Positions 1 to 7,437 of a stretch of 43,153 bases of DNA are shown in pieces; position 1 is the stretch's first letter; each line of letters starts with the position of its first letter. Made by a program: the position numbers and the translations under genes. Source of the stretch: Gemmatimonadota bacterium (GTDB taxonomy: Bacteria > Gemmatimonadota > Gemmatimonadetes > Longimicrobiales > Gaopeijiaceae); assembly GCA_022340865.1 (NCBI GenBank), contig JAJDNC010000167.1, positions 1-43,153 on the forward strand. The letters are read 5' to 3'. The notes below the pieces were generated by a model, which saw nothing but the letters and a program-made list of their open reading frames with translations, searched no databases and was not told the DNA's origin.

Positions 1-137
1 GGGACGTTGTCTCGTCGGTCGGCGCGCAGGTCTGACGAGAGCGGCTCTGCTCCTCGGCACCAAGCCCGCTGACGGTCCACGCTCCGCGAGTCCCGGCGTG
101 TCCGCCTCCCGCCGCCCCCTCAGCGTCTGGAAACGCA

Positions 138-170
138 ATGCCTCCAGGCCCGTGAAGAGCCTGGAGGCAT
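138..170 (-). terminator. Hairpin terminator after ssrA
   Basis: A perfect 12-bp inverted repeat (138-149 and 159-170) with a 9-nt loop lies 7 nt beyond the tmRNA 3' end. On the minus strand it is followed by only a short T run (GCGTTT), so it is a strong stem but not a textbook intrinsic terminator. It could also protect the 3' end during maturation. Confidence 0.6.
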
Positions 171-176
171 GCTGAG

Positions 177-523
177 TGGAGGCGGCGGGAGTCGAACCCG
201 CGTCCGCGGATGGATCCTGTGGAGGCGCTACGTGCGTAGACCACTATTGGCTCTCACCCCTGGCGGTCAGTGGTCAACCGCTTCGGGGCCAGCTACCGGA
301 GATCTCACCTACCGCCGCGGCAGCGACAGCGGCAGGCCAGTCCGACTCGTCGACGCTTCACGGACCGCCTCGGACGGGCAACCCGTGAAACGGGCCGGTA
401 AGTTTACGCGGCCAGCGCCAGGTTTGAGTTGGCAGCTATCGAAAGTTCCCGGGGATTTTCGAGGTCCGGGACCTCGGCACGCTCCTCCACGCTCACCAAA
501 CACGTCGAAACCGTGACGCCCCC
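177..523 (-). ncRNA. ssrA: transfer-messenger RNA (tmRNA)
   Basis: tmRNA rescues stalled ribosomes, acting first as an alanyl-tRNA and then as a short mRNA for a degradation tag. The minus strand begins GGGGGCG followed by the conserved GTTTCGACG-type 5' segment, and ends in a T-arm with GGTTCGA and the complementary CGCCTCC plus discriminator A. These ends form a 7-bp acceptor stem with one G-U pair. CCA is not encoded. The tag frame reads GCC AAC TCA AAC CTG GCG CTG GCC GCG TAA (433 down to 404), preceded by TAG five bases before the resume codon, as in E. coli. With the charged alanine this gives tag AANSNLALAA. It is a one-piece tmRNA of about 347 nt; ends are inferred from pairing. Confidence 0.93.
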
Positions 524-559
524 GGTGACGGGTGGGTCTGTCAAACAACCGTCATCTGA

Positions 560-589
560 AAGCTACCCAGGGGATGGGGTCGAGGTCCA
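560..589 (-). promoter_or_regulatory. Putative ssrA promoter
   Basis: On the minus strand TGGACC (589-584) and TAGCTT (565-560) are separated by 18 nt, about 37 nt upstream of the mature tmRNA 5' end, which would leave a short leader for RNase P removal. The -10 lies inside a 10-mer, GGGTAGCTTT, found identically at the rpsA promoter. It is predicted from sequence alone. Confidence 0.4.
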
Positions 590-613
590 CGGACCGCTCC
601 CCCGCGCGCGCTC

Positions 614-1609
614 TCAGGCCGGCGACACCGCCCGCCGTTCCGCCAGGTATCCCTCCAGAATCCGCTCGACATCCCTGAGCTCCGTCACGTGGAAGAGCTC
701 GGTACGCAGACGACGCCCGTCGGGAAGCCCCTTCGTGTACCAGCCCAGGTGCTTACGGAAGTCGATGACGGCACGGGCGGGATCCCGTTCGAAGGCGATG
801 GCGTTGCGGGCGTGCTCCAGACAGATCTCGAAGCGTTCCTCCACGCCGGGTGTCGGAGGACTGGGGAGCCCATCCAGCGCCGCGCGGGCCTGAGCGAAGA
901 TCCACGGATTGCCGTGCGAGCCCCGGGCGATCATGACCGCTGCACAGCCCGTCTCGTCCCGCATGCGCGCCGCGTCCGCGCCGGTGCTGACATCGCCGTT
1001 GCCGATGACGGGGATCTCCAGCGCGTCCACCACCGCGGCGATCTCCTCCCAGCGTGCCTCACCGGAGTAGAAGTCGGTCCGGGTCCGCGGGTGGAGGCAG
1101 AGCGCCGCCGCTCCGGCGTCCTGGCAGCGCAGCGCGATCCCCACCGGGTCACGGGTGATCTCATCGTATCCGCTCCGGATCTTCACGGTGGTGGGCGCCG
1201 ACGTGGCCGCGCGTACCGCGCGAATGATCCGCTCGACTAGGTCGAGGTCCCGGAGGCACCCCGAGCCTCCATTCCTCTTCACCACCTTCTTCGCCGGGCA
1301 CCCGAAGTTGATGTCCACGAAATCGGGGCCGTAGACGTCCGTCACCAGGGCGGCGGCCTCCGCCATCTGAGAGGGATCGGCGCCGAAGATCTGGACGCCG
1401 ATGGGGCGCTCGGCCTCGTCGAAGCGGAGGTAATCCCGGGAGCGCCTGGACCCCATGACGATGCCGGCCGCGCTCACGAACTCGCTCACCACGACGTCCG
1501 CGCCGAAGCGCCGGCACAGACGGCGGAACGGCGACTCGCTGACGCCCGCCTGCGGCGCCAGGTAGAGGGGTGTCCGGTCACCCCGCAGGAGTTCGAGCAC
1601 GCTGGTCAT
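614..1609 (-). CDS. dusB: tRNA-dihydrouridine synthase (DusB-like)
   Basis: FMN-dependent enzyme that reduces uridine to dihydrouridine in tRNA D-loops, using NADPH. The 331-residue protein has the family N-terminus LAPQAGVSESPFRRLCR (18-34), the FMN-barrel segment, the catalytic loop NFGCPAKKV with Cys104, and the GNGDV phosphate-binding stretch. Length is normal for DusB. The ATG start at 1609 has only a weak upstream ribosome-binding site. It is transcribed away from the IIA gene and ends 91 bases before tmRNA, so it and ssrA could be partly co-transcribed, although ssrA has its own promoter-like sequence. The DusB subgroup is assigned from overall similarity; DusA or DusC is less likely. 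Confidence 0.93.
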   Translation of the reverse strand: MTSVLELLRGDRTPLYLAPQAGVSESPFRRLCRRFGADVVVSEFVSAAGIVMGSRRSRDYLRFDEAERPIGVQIFGADPSQMAEAAALVTDVYGPDFVDINFGCPAKKVVKRNGGSGCLRDLDLVERIIRAVRAATSAPTTVKIRSGYDEITRDPVGIALRCQDAGAAALCLHPRTRTDFYSGEARWEEIAAVVDALEIPVIGNGDVSTGADAARMRDETGCAAVMIARGSHGNPWIFAQARAALDGLPSPPTPGVEERFEICLEHARNAIAFERDPARAVIDFRKHLGWYTKGLPDGRRLRTELFHVTELRDVERILEGYLAERRAVSPA

Positions 1610-1681
1610 GCCATGAACCTAGGGACCGGGGCCGGCGCCCGGAACCGCGGTGTTGGGGTCCCGGCGTCCCGGATGTTAACA

Positions 1682-1710
1682 TAGACCGCTCGACCACCGA
1701 CCCTTTGTAT
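1682..1710 (+). promoter_or_regulatory. Possible promoter for the IIA gene
   Basis: TAGACC (1682-1687) and TTGTAT (1705-1710) with a 17-nt spacer precede the ATG at 1741 by about 30 nt, in the divergent gap with dusB. Both boxes match the consensus only partly, so this is tentative. Confidence 0.3.
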
Positions 1711-1740
1711 CGAACCGAAGCGATCTTCGGAGGCAATAGA

Positions 1741-2193
1741 ATGCGGCTCAGAGAGCTCTTCACGGCGGACGTCGTGAAGCTCGAACTCGAGGGCGAGACG
1801 AAGGACGACCTTCTCAAGGAGTTGGTCGCCCTCCTCGGCCTCGACGAGAAGTCCGAAGCCATCCTGTTCAAGACCCTGAAGCGCCGCGAGAACCTCGGGT
1901 CCACAGGCATCGGCAAGGGGATCGCCATTCCCCACTGCCGTTCGCTCGTGGTCAACCGCCTGCGCCTGGCGTACGGCCGTAAACCGACTGGCGTCGATTT
2001 CAACGCCATCGACGGAGCCCCGGTCCACAACTTCTTCCTCATCGTGGCTCCTCCCCTGGAGGTGTCGAACCAGTACCTGCCGGTTCTGGGCAAGATCGCC
2101 CAGTTCGCCAAGGACCCGGAGGTGCCGGAGCTGCTTCTGGACATCGACGCGCCGGAGGAGTTCCTCTCCCTGCTGGACCGGAAGGCTCCGTAG
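1741..2193 (+). CDS. PTS IIA domain protein, fructose/nitrogen (PtsN) type
   Basis: A single-domain EIIA of the fructose/mannitol/nitrogen family, 150 residues. The phosphorylatable histidine is His65 in GKGIAIPHCRS, the hallmark of the family. The ATG at 1741 follows GGAGGC by 6 nt; the longer open frame upstream would overlap dusB on the other strand and lacks homology. No EIIB or EIIC partner is adjacent, so the protein is more likely regulatory, as PtsN is in the nitrogen PTS, than a sugar transporter part. It would presumably accept phosphate from the HPr/EI pair encoded at 8.7-10.8 kb. The exact regulatory target cannot be read from sequence. Confidence 0.88.
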   Translation: MRLRELFTADVVKLELEGETKDDLLKELVALLGLDEKSEAILFKTLKRRENLGSTGIGKGIAIPHCRSLVVNRLRLAYGRKPTGVDFNAIDGAPVHNFFLIVAPPLEVSNQYLPVLGKIAQFAKDPEVPELLLDIDAPEEFLSLLDRKAP

Positions 2194-2267
2194 CTCCGGC
2201 CGAAGCGATCCACGCAACCACTCGGGGCCCGCGCGAAACGCCCGCGTTTCGTGGGGTGAGTGCGAGG

Positions 2268-2295
2268 AGGGGCGCCCGTCATGCCGGGCGCCCCT
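2268..2295. terminator. Bidirectional hairpin between convergent genes
   Basis: An 11-bp perfect GC-rich inverted repeat (2268-2278 and 2285-2295) with a 6-nt loop sits between the ends of the IIA gene (+) and the FlgD-like gene (-). A smaller hairpin (2234-2240 and 2245-2251, loop CCCG) lies just before it. There is no clear T tract on either side. Confidence 0.55.
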
Positions 2296-2336
2296 CTCGT
2301 CGTAGACCCATTATGGACCAGGCCCGCAAGCCCGGG

Positions 2337-2783
2337 CTATTTGAGCACGTACATCCTCTTGTACTGGCTCACGCCGTTGACAGTGAGCTGCATGAAGTAG
2401 ATCCCCGACGCGACCGGACGGCCATTGATGTCCTTTCCGTCCCAGAACGCCTCGTAGCGCCCCGGTTGGGTGTACTCCAGCTGCTTGAGCTTCACCCCTT
2501 CACCGGCGGGGTGGTTCAGGGCGACGGGGATGGCCACCATCTGCTGGAGCAGGTTGAAGATGCGCAGGGTCACAACGACAGGACGCCCGGAAGCGAAGAG
2601 CCCCTCTCCAAGCACGAAGGGGATCTTCGTCTCCGGATTGAACGGATTTGGATAGTTCTGTTCGAGCTGGAACCCGTTCGTCCGCCCCGACGTCGCCGGC
2701 TTCCCCGGCTCCTGGGCAGAAAGGGTGACCGACGCGCCAAACGTGAGGAGGAGGACGGACAAGACGCCCCACATGCGCCTCAT
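2337..2783 (-). CDS. Secreted protein consisting of a FlgD-like / sorting-type domain
   Basis: A small exported protein of 148 residues. Residues 1-23 form a signal peptide (MRR, hydrophobic core, ending SAQ). The rest is essentially one beta-sandwich domain with the signature NYPNPFNPETKIPF (43-56), the hydrophobic TLRIFNLLQQ strand and the ending GRPVASGIYFMQL...YKRMYVLK. This is the FlgD Ig-like domain that usually caps the C-terminus of large secreted proteins as a sorting or anchoring unit; here it stands alone. The ATG at 2783 follows GGAGG by 5-6 nt; an upstream in-frame start would destroy the signal peptide. It has its own promoter and is not coupled to selB. Function is unknown. Confidence 0.82.
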   Translation of the reverse strand: MRRMWGVLSVLLLTFGASVTLSAQEPGKPATSGRTNGFQLEQNYPNPFNPETKIPFVLGEGLFASGRPVVVTLRIFNLLQQMVAIPVALNHPAGEGVKLKQLEYTQPGRYEAFWDGKDINGRPVASGIYFMQLTVNGVSQYKRMYVLK

Positions 2784-2874
2784 CAGGACCTCCGCACAGC
2801 CATACCTGTGCCGTAGCAAATGATCGAATAGCACTCCCGGAAGCGAACCGCACCAAGCGCCGCGCGCTCGCCCC

Positions 2875-2904
2875 ATGATACTCGAAAGTGAGTCCGGGGG
2901 TCAA
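2875..2904 (-). promoter_or_regulatory. Sigma70-type promoter for the FlgD-like gene
   Basis: On the minus strand TTGACC (2904-2899), an 18-nt spacer and TATCAT (2880-2875) form the best promoter match of the window. It lies about 92 nt upstream of the ATG at 2783, leaving a leader of about 85 nt. Confidence 0.6.
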
Positions 2905-2939
2905 GCGAAAAGGCTTGAAAGCCGCGGCTTCTCGGACCT

Positions 2940-2953
2940 TCTACTACAGTAGA
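2940..2953. promoter_or_regulatory. Short palindrome upstream of the FlgD-like gene promoter
   Basis: TCTACT-AC-AGTAGA is a 6+2+6 perfect dyad, 36 nt upstream of the -35 box and beyond the selB stop. Its size suits a dimeric regulator such as BlaI/CopY or GntR types, but no regulator is encoded nearby and the assignment is speculative. Confidence 0.3.
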
Positions 2954-2985
2954 CGCTCAAGGGCGTCATTTGGTTGCCGGAGACG

Positions 2986-4899
2986 TCACGGCTCCGCCAC
3001 ATCTGTCGGCGGTGCGGGGGGCACGTCCCTGCCCTCCCCCCTGCGGACGGTGATGCCCACCCCGTCCAGGTGGAGGAGAAGGGGGATGAGGTGCTTCCTG
3101 GAGACCGGGAGCACCTCCCGGAAGTCGGCGGGGCCGAGGCCGGACCGCCCGGCGAGGTTGGTGCTCACCGCCTCGCCCGCCTGCCGGAGCGCCGTCGCGT
3201 CGATGAACAGCCCCTCGGCGAGGGTGTGGAGGACCCCCCGCCCTTCCATGTACCGGAGGATCTCCGGGAGGTCGACACGGCCGCGCAGCTCGGCAGGCAG
3301 CTCCGCCACCGTCGGGGGGGCGAGCCCGGAAGCGGCGTATAGCGCCGCCAGGCGGCCGCATGCCTCCTCCTGATCCGGAGATGGAACCGGCACGAAGCCC
3401 GGGCTGCGGGCGCCTCCGTCGGCGAGCTCCAGAGTGCCGGCCTCCGCCAGGCGGTGGACCGCCACGTCCGCGAGCACCGCCGGGGCCCAGGCCGGGACCG
3501 CAGCGCGGAGCCGATCCAGGGACACCACCGGACGCAGAGGCTCCCGCCGGTGCGCTTCGTCCAGGGCCTCGGCCACGCGGGCCTCCGCGCGGGCGACGAC
3601 GGCGGGGGCGAACGCCCTGCCGCCAGCCGTGACGCCGCCGTCGGGCTGCCGGCGGGAAGCGGCCACCTGCGAGGGGGTGGCGCCGCAACGCACGGGGAGC
3701 TCCGCCGCCGGCACCCCCTCCCACCCGGCCAGATCGAGGACCCCCCGAAGAGCGTCCGTCGGCGACCCGTCCAGCACGCGTGCCAGGGCCGCGAGGTCGT
3801 CGTCTCCCAGCGACCTCCGTTTCGATGGACAAGGCTCGGCCACCTCTCCACCTCCCAGGGTGACGAGCGGCGAGTACGACCGCAGGACGAGGCGGTCGCG
3901 TGCCCGCGCCACCGTGGGCGCCTCCAGGCGGAGCTGTACCCAACCGGTCTCGCCCGGCCCCACCGGCCTTCCCTGAAGGAGCGCACACCGGGCGAGAACC
4001 TCCGCGGTCGCGAGATGGACGCGCACGCGCTGGTTGTGCTCGATCCCCCGGGGGGCGTCTTCGAGGACGCGCACGCGTGCCGTGAGCATCCAGGTCTCCC
4101 TCCAGCCGTCCTCCTTCACGACGGCGAGCCCGCGCGCCGCCAGCTCCCGACCCACGCCCGCCAGCGCCAGGGCGACACGGACACCCGCCTCGGCCCGGGG
4201 CACGTCGTGACCGTGTACCTGGACACCGCGCACCCGCGCCCCGAGGCCGCCGGGCAGGAGCCGGACACGCTCTCCGGGGGCCACCGAGCCGGACCAGAGC
4301 GTTCCGGTCACCACCGTGCCGGTGCCCTGCACGGTGAACGCCCGGTCCACGGGCAGTCGGGTGAGGTCGTCCACGGCACGGCGACGCGCCCTGCCGGCAG
4401 CGCCGTCGAGCTCCGTCAGGAGCGCCTCGATGCCCTGCCCCGTGACGGCGGACGTGGGGACGACGGGTGCGCCTGCGTAGGCGGTCCCGGCCAGGAGGGT
4501 CCGCACGTCCTCGGTGACGAGGGCGATCCATTCGTCGTCCACGGCGTCGCACTTCGTGAGGGCGACCACCACCTCCGGCACGGCCAGGAGCTCCACGATG
4601 TCGAGGTGCTCGCGGGTTTGCGGCATCACGCTCTCGTCGGCGGCCACCACCAGCAGCACCACGTCCATGCCGGTGGCTCCCGCCACCATGGTCCGGACGA
4701 ACGCCTCGTGTCCCGGTACGTCCACGACGCCGAACGGCGTGTGCCCCTCCCGTGCCAGCTCGGCGAAGCCCAGGTCGATGGTGATGCCCCGGGCCTGCTC
4801 TTCCGGGAGACGGTCCGTGTCCACGCCGGTGAGGGTGCGCACCAACGCCGTCTTGCCATGGTCGATGTGCCCGGCCGTTCCCAGGATCGCCCGCGCCAC
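2986..4899 (-). CDS. selB: Selenocysteine-specific elongation factor SelB
   Basis: SelB is a GTPase that delivers Sec-tRNA to UGA codons marked by a SECIS hairpin. The 637-residue protein begins with an EF-Tu-like G domain: GHIDHGKT (10-17), the RGITIDLGFA effector region, DVPGHE (60-65) and TKCD (115-118). Beta-barrel domains follow, then a C-terminal array of winged helices typical of SelB rather than EF-Tu. The start is GTG at 4899, four bases after the recO stop, with GGAGGAG inside the end of recO, so translation is probably coupled. No selA, selD or tRNA-Sec gene is visible in the window; they must lie elsewhere if the system works. Length is normal for the family. Confidence 0.93.
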   Translation of the reverse strand: MARAILGTAGHIDHGKTALVRTLTGVDTDRLPEEQARGITIDLGFAELAREGHTPFGVVDVPGHEAFVRTMVAGATGMDVVLLVVAADESVMPQTREHLDIVELLAVPEVVVALTKCDAVDDEWIALVTEDVRTLLAGTAYAGAPVVPTSAVTGQGIEALLTELDGAAGRARRRAVDDLTRLPVDRAFTVQGTGTVVTGTLWSGSVAPGERVRLLPGGLGARVRGVQVHGHDVPRAEAGVRVALALAGVGRELAARGLAVVKEDGWRETWMLTARVRVLEDAPRGIEHNQRVRVHLATAEVLARCALLQGRPVGPGETGWVQLRLEAPTVARARDRLVLRSYSPLVTLGGGEVAEPCPSKRRSLGDDDLAALARVLDGSPTDALRGVLDLAGWEGVPAAELPVRCGATPSQVAASRRQPDGGVTAGGRAFAPAVVARAEARVAEALDEAHRREPLRPVVSLDRLRAAVPAWAPAVLADVAVHRLAEAGTLELADGGARSPGFVPVPSPDQEEACGRLAALYAASGLAPPTVAELPAELRGRVDLPEILRYMEGRGVLHTLAEGLFIDATALRQAGEAVSTNLAGRSGLGPADFREVLPVSRKHLIPLLLHLDGVGITVRRGEGRDVPPAPPTDVAEP

Positions 4900-4903
4900 C
4901 CCC

Positions 4904-5656
4904 TCACTCCTCCGGGTCCGGCGGGAGCACGTCGCCGAGGAAGCGCAGCGAGCGGAGAGGTCGGCTGGCCACGTGATAGGCCACGAAGTCCGAGACCAGG
5001 GCGAGGTGTCGCCGCGGGAACGTGATGGGTGCGTCGAGGCGGCCCTCCAGCAGCGCCTGCAGCTGGCTTCGAGCGATGGGACCCACCCGGGGCGACTGAG
5101 AGCCTTCGCCGCACCGCGCGCAGAGGATGCCACCCGCCGCCGCCTCGAAGCGTCCCACCTCGTCCTCTCCCAGCCGCTCTCCGCACCGGATGCAGGCCTC
5201 GAGCTGCGGTGCGAAGCCCAGAGCCTCGACGATGCCCCACACGCCTGCCAGGGCGGCGGCGGCCACGGCCTCGGATGCCTCCTCCAATCGGTCGAGGGCG
5301 GCTTCCATGGCATGGAAGAGAGTCGGATTCGGGTCGGACTCCGCGTGTGCCAGCACCAGCTCCGCCACGGTGGACGCTCCCGCAAAACGGAGGAGGCTGG
5401 CTCCCAGCCCTCCCCGGAGGCGCGTGCACGCGAAGTCCTTCATGGTCTGCAGCTCGCGCTGGGGCTTCACGTACACCGTGAGGACCCCGGACGCGAACGT
5501 GGAGACCGCCGTGACGCCCCTGCCCCCCTCGCCCCGTACCCCCTTGGCCATGACGCCCAGGAGTCCGTGGTCCTCGGTGAGGAAACGGAGCACGCGACTG
5601 GTCTCACCGTACGGGTGGGCTCGGAGAAGCACCGCGGAGGTGCTGACCGGCGCCAT
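4904..5656 (-). CDS. recO: DNA repair protein RecO
   Basis: RecO acts with RecR (and RecF) to load RecA onto SSB-covered single-stranded DNA and to anneal strands. The 250-residue product has the N-terminal OB-fold region (SAVLLRAHPYGETSRVL...KGV), the helical middle, and a zinc-binding module with Cys155-x2-Cys158 and Cys179-x2-Cys182. The ATG at 5656 lies one base after the TAG of the upstream gene (TAGGATG), so the pair is translationally coupled. The open frame continues upstream but that part lacks RecO similarity. The gene precedes selB in the same transcript. Confidence 0.92.
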   Translation of the reverse strand: MAPVSTSAVLLRAHPYGETSRVLRFLTEDHGLLGVMAKGVRGEGGRGVTAVSTFASGVLTVYVKPQRELQTMKDFACTRLRGGLGASLLRFAGASTVAELVLAHAESDPNPTLFHAMEAALDRLEEASEAVAAAALAGVWGIVEALGFAPQLEACIRCGERLGEDEVGRFEAAAGGILCARCGEGSQSPRVGPIARSQLQALLEGRLDAPITFPRRHLALVSDFVAYHVASRPLRSLRFLGDVLPPDPEE

Positions 5657-5657
5657 C

Positions 5658-6782
5658 CTACCCCAGGGCGCGGAGGCGTCGGAGCAGCTCCCGCCGCCGC
5701 ACCTCGTACGCCTTACGCTCCTCCGGCGAGGGCGCTTTCCGGGCTTCGAAGGCCTCGTCGAGCTCCGCGACCTCCATGAGCAGGGCCTGGCGGGTGTTGG
5801 CGCTGCGCGCGGGTCTGGGCAGCCCACGTGCGGCCCCTTTCCTCAACGCCCACAAGGCCACGCCGGCCAGCAGCAGCGACAGGATCACCGCGTACCAGCG
5901 TACCGGCGGCGGGCGAGGGGCGGCGGCCTTCGTCAGCCGGACCACCCCGTCGCGCAGCTGCTCGGCCTCATAGTGTCGGTAGGTGGTACCGGCGTCCATC
6001 TGGATGGGCTCCTCGAGGGTGAAGCCCGGGGCGTTCAGCGGGGGGGCAGGCTCCCGCACCAGGATGTTGAGCTGCTCGGTGAGGCCGGGAAGGCGGAGGG
6101 TGAGATACGGGTCCGGCACCTGGTAGCGGGCCACGAACAGCTGCTCTCCCGGCGACAGGGGAGCGCGCACCACCAGGTCTCCGTCCTTGAAGCTCTCGGC
6201 GTCGGCGAGGACCCCCGACTGTGCCATCACGGCGTTGGTGGCACCTGCCGCCAGAGGATAGCGCCAGACCAGACCCCCGGGGTGCGCCACCAGGGTCTTC
6301 TTGCCGTCGTTGATGATCTGAAAGAGATCCGTGACGTCCCAGCGGCCGCTGTCCTGTTGGAGGAAGATGTTGCGCGTCTCCACCGTGAGCGGCGTACCCG
6401 TGGGGGCCACCATGGTCGTGTCCCAGGTGTGGATCTCGTACAGCGAGTCGAGCTGAACCGCCATCGTCAGCGCCGGGCCGAAGTAGAGGATTCCCGCGTA
6501 CCGGACGGAGGCGAAGTAGATCTCCGAGTGTGCCGAGTCGGGCACCGTGGGCAGCTTGAAGGAGAACGTGCCGTCCCTGGCGATGCGCACCGAGTCCACC
6601 TCCCCCTGCGTATTCGGGGAGAGGTGGTGGAGCACCACCCTGCCCTGACGCAGGACGGAGTCACCGACGAAGACCTTGCCGTCGAGGACCGGCTTCGCCA
6701 GCACCTGGCCCTGGAGGGGGGACGCGCACAGCAGAAGGACTCCCGAAGCGACCAGCGCTACAGGGAAGAGACAGCGCCGCAT
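5658..6782 (-). CDS. Unknown exported, C-terminally membrane-anchored protein
   Basis: Not recognised as a named family. The 374-residue product has an N-terminal signal peptide (residues 1-26, cleavage probably after LQG), a long periplasmic beta-rich region that starts with a carboxypeptidase-regulatory-like look (DGKVFVGDSVLRQGRVVLHH..., DGTFSFKLP), then one transmembrane helix (about 296-313, WYAVILSLLLAGVALWAL) followed by a basic cytoplasmic tail of about 60 residues. The tail (MEVAELDEAFEARKAPSPEERKAYEVRRRELL) looks helical, like the short tails seen on some cytochrome-c-maturation-associated proteins. ATG at 6782, 10 bases after the nuclease-family stop, with GAAGG upstream. Co-transcribed with recO and selB. 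A cell-envelope role is inference. Confidence 0.75.
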   Translation of the reverse strand: MRRCLFPVALVASGVLLLCASPLQGQVLAKPVLDGKVFVGDSVLRQGRVVLHHLSPNTQGEVDSVRIARDGTFSFKLPTVPDSAHSEIYFASVRYAGILYFGPALTMAVQLDSLYEIHTWDTTMVAPTGTPLTVETRNIFLQQDSGRWDVTDLFQIINDGKKTLVAHPGGLVWRYPLAAGATNAVMAQSGVLADAESFKDGDLVVRAPLSPGEQLFVARYQVPDPYLTLRLPGLTEQLNILVREPAPPLNAPGFTLEEPIQMDAGTTYRHYEAEQLRDGVVRLTKAAAPRPPPVRWYAVILSLLLAGVALWALRKGAARGLPRPARSANTRQALLMEVAELDEAFEARKAPSPEERKAYEVRRRELLRRLRALG

Positions 6783-6792
6783 GGTGCGACCT

Positions 6793-7314
6793 TCAGGGCG
6801 TGAACCGCCCAAAGTCCTCGGGGTTGAGCCGACGGAGATGCTCCTTGAGCTCCTCGGGGCCCATGACCTTCGAGGGTTCCTCTTCCCGAAGCGATTCCGT
6901 GGACTCGTCATCCGCGATCTGGATCGAGTTCTGCTGCAGGAGATCCTCCCGCGCGAAGATGCGGGCGTCCACCCTGAGCGCCACGGCGATGGAGTCCGAC
7001 GGTCGAGCGTCAAGGGAGATCACCTCACCGTTCCTCTGGAGGATCAGCTCTGCGTAGTAGGTGTTCTTCTCTACCCGTGTGATGATCACCTTCTGCACGG
7101 TCCCTCCGAGTCCCTTAAGGACGGAGACCACGAGATCGTGCGTGAGAGGTCGTGCGAACTCCATGTCCGCCAGGTGCATGGCGATAGCGCTGGCCTCGCT
7201 CGGCCCGATCCAGATGGGCAGAACCCGGTCGCCTCCGAGCTCCTGGAGAATCACCACGGGCGTGTCCGATGAACGGTCCAACCCGAGGCTCTGCACCCTG
7301 ACCTCGACCAGCAC
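6793..7314 (-). CDS. Bifunctional nuclease family protein (BFN/DUF151)
   Basis: A 173-residue protein of the BFN domain family, some members of which show DNase and RNase activity; others have no proven function. The conserved core is present: VVILQELGGDRVLPIWIGPSEASAIA, PLTHDL, YYAELILQRNGEVISLDARPSDSIALA-like sequence (here SIAVAL). A charged C-terminal tail (EELKEHLRRLNPEDFGRF) follows, as in many homologues. The start is taken as GTG at 7314 because GGAGG lies 9 bases before it and the family begins with this VEVRV strand. The 123-bp gap to metK holds no gene and no clear terminator. Confidence 0.88.
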   Translation of the reverse strand: MLVEVRVQSLGLDRSSDTPVVILQELGGDRVLPIWIGPSEASAIAMHLADMEFARPLTHDLVVSVLKGLGGTVQKVIITRVEKNTYYAELILQRNGEVISLDARPSDSIAVALRVDARIFAREDLLQQNSIQIADDESTESLREEEPSKVMGPEELKEHLRRLNPEDFGRFTP

Positions 7315-7437
7315 GGATGAAGTCCTCCGACGCGAGGAACGAACGGAAGGGCACCGGCCCCTCCGGACAATCCCCAACCAATACTCCGGAAGCCTCCGTG
7401 GGTTCTTCCTCTCCCGGCAGGGAGGGCGTCGCTCCCC

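Noticed and set aside
539..544. TTGACA on the minus strand near ssrA as its -35 box
   Set aside because: A -10 at the right distance would fall inside the mature tmRNA, so it cannot drive the observed 5' end.
1570..1740. Upstream extension of the IIA reading frame
   Set aside because: Overlaps dusB on the other strand, lacks family similarity, and the ATG at 1741 has a good ribosome-binding site.
3454..5025. 523-codon plus-strand open frame opposite selB
   Set aside because: Antisense shadow of SelB without recognisable motifs.
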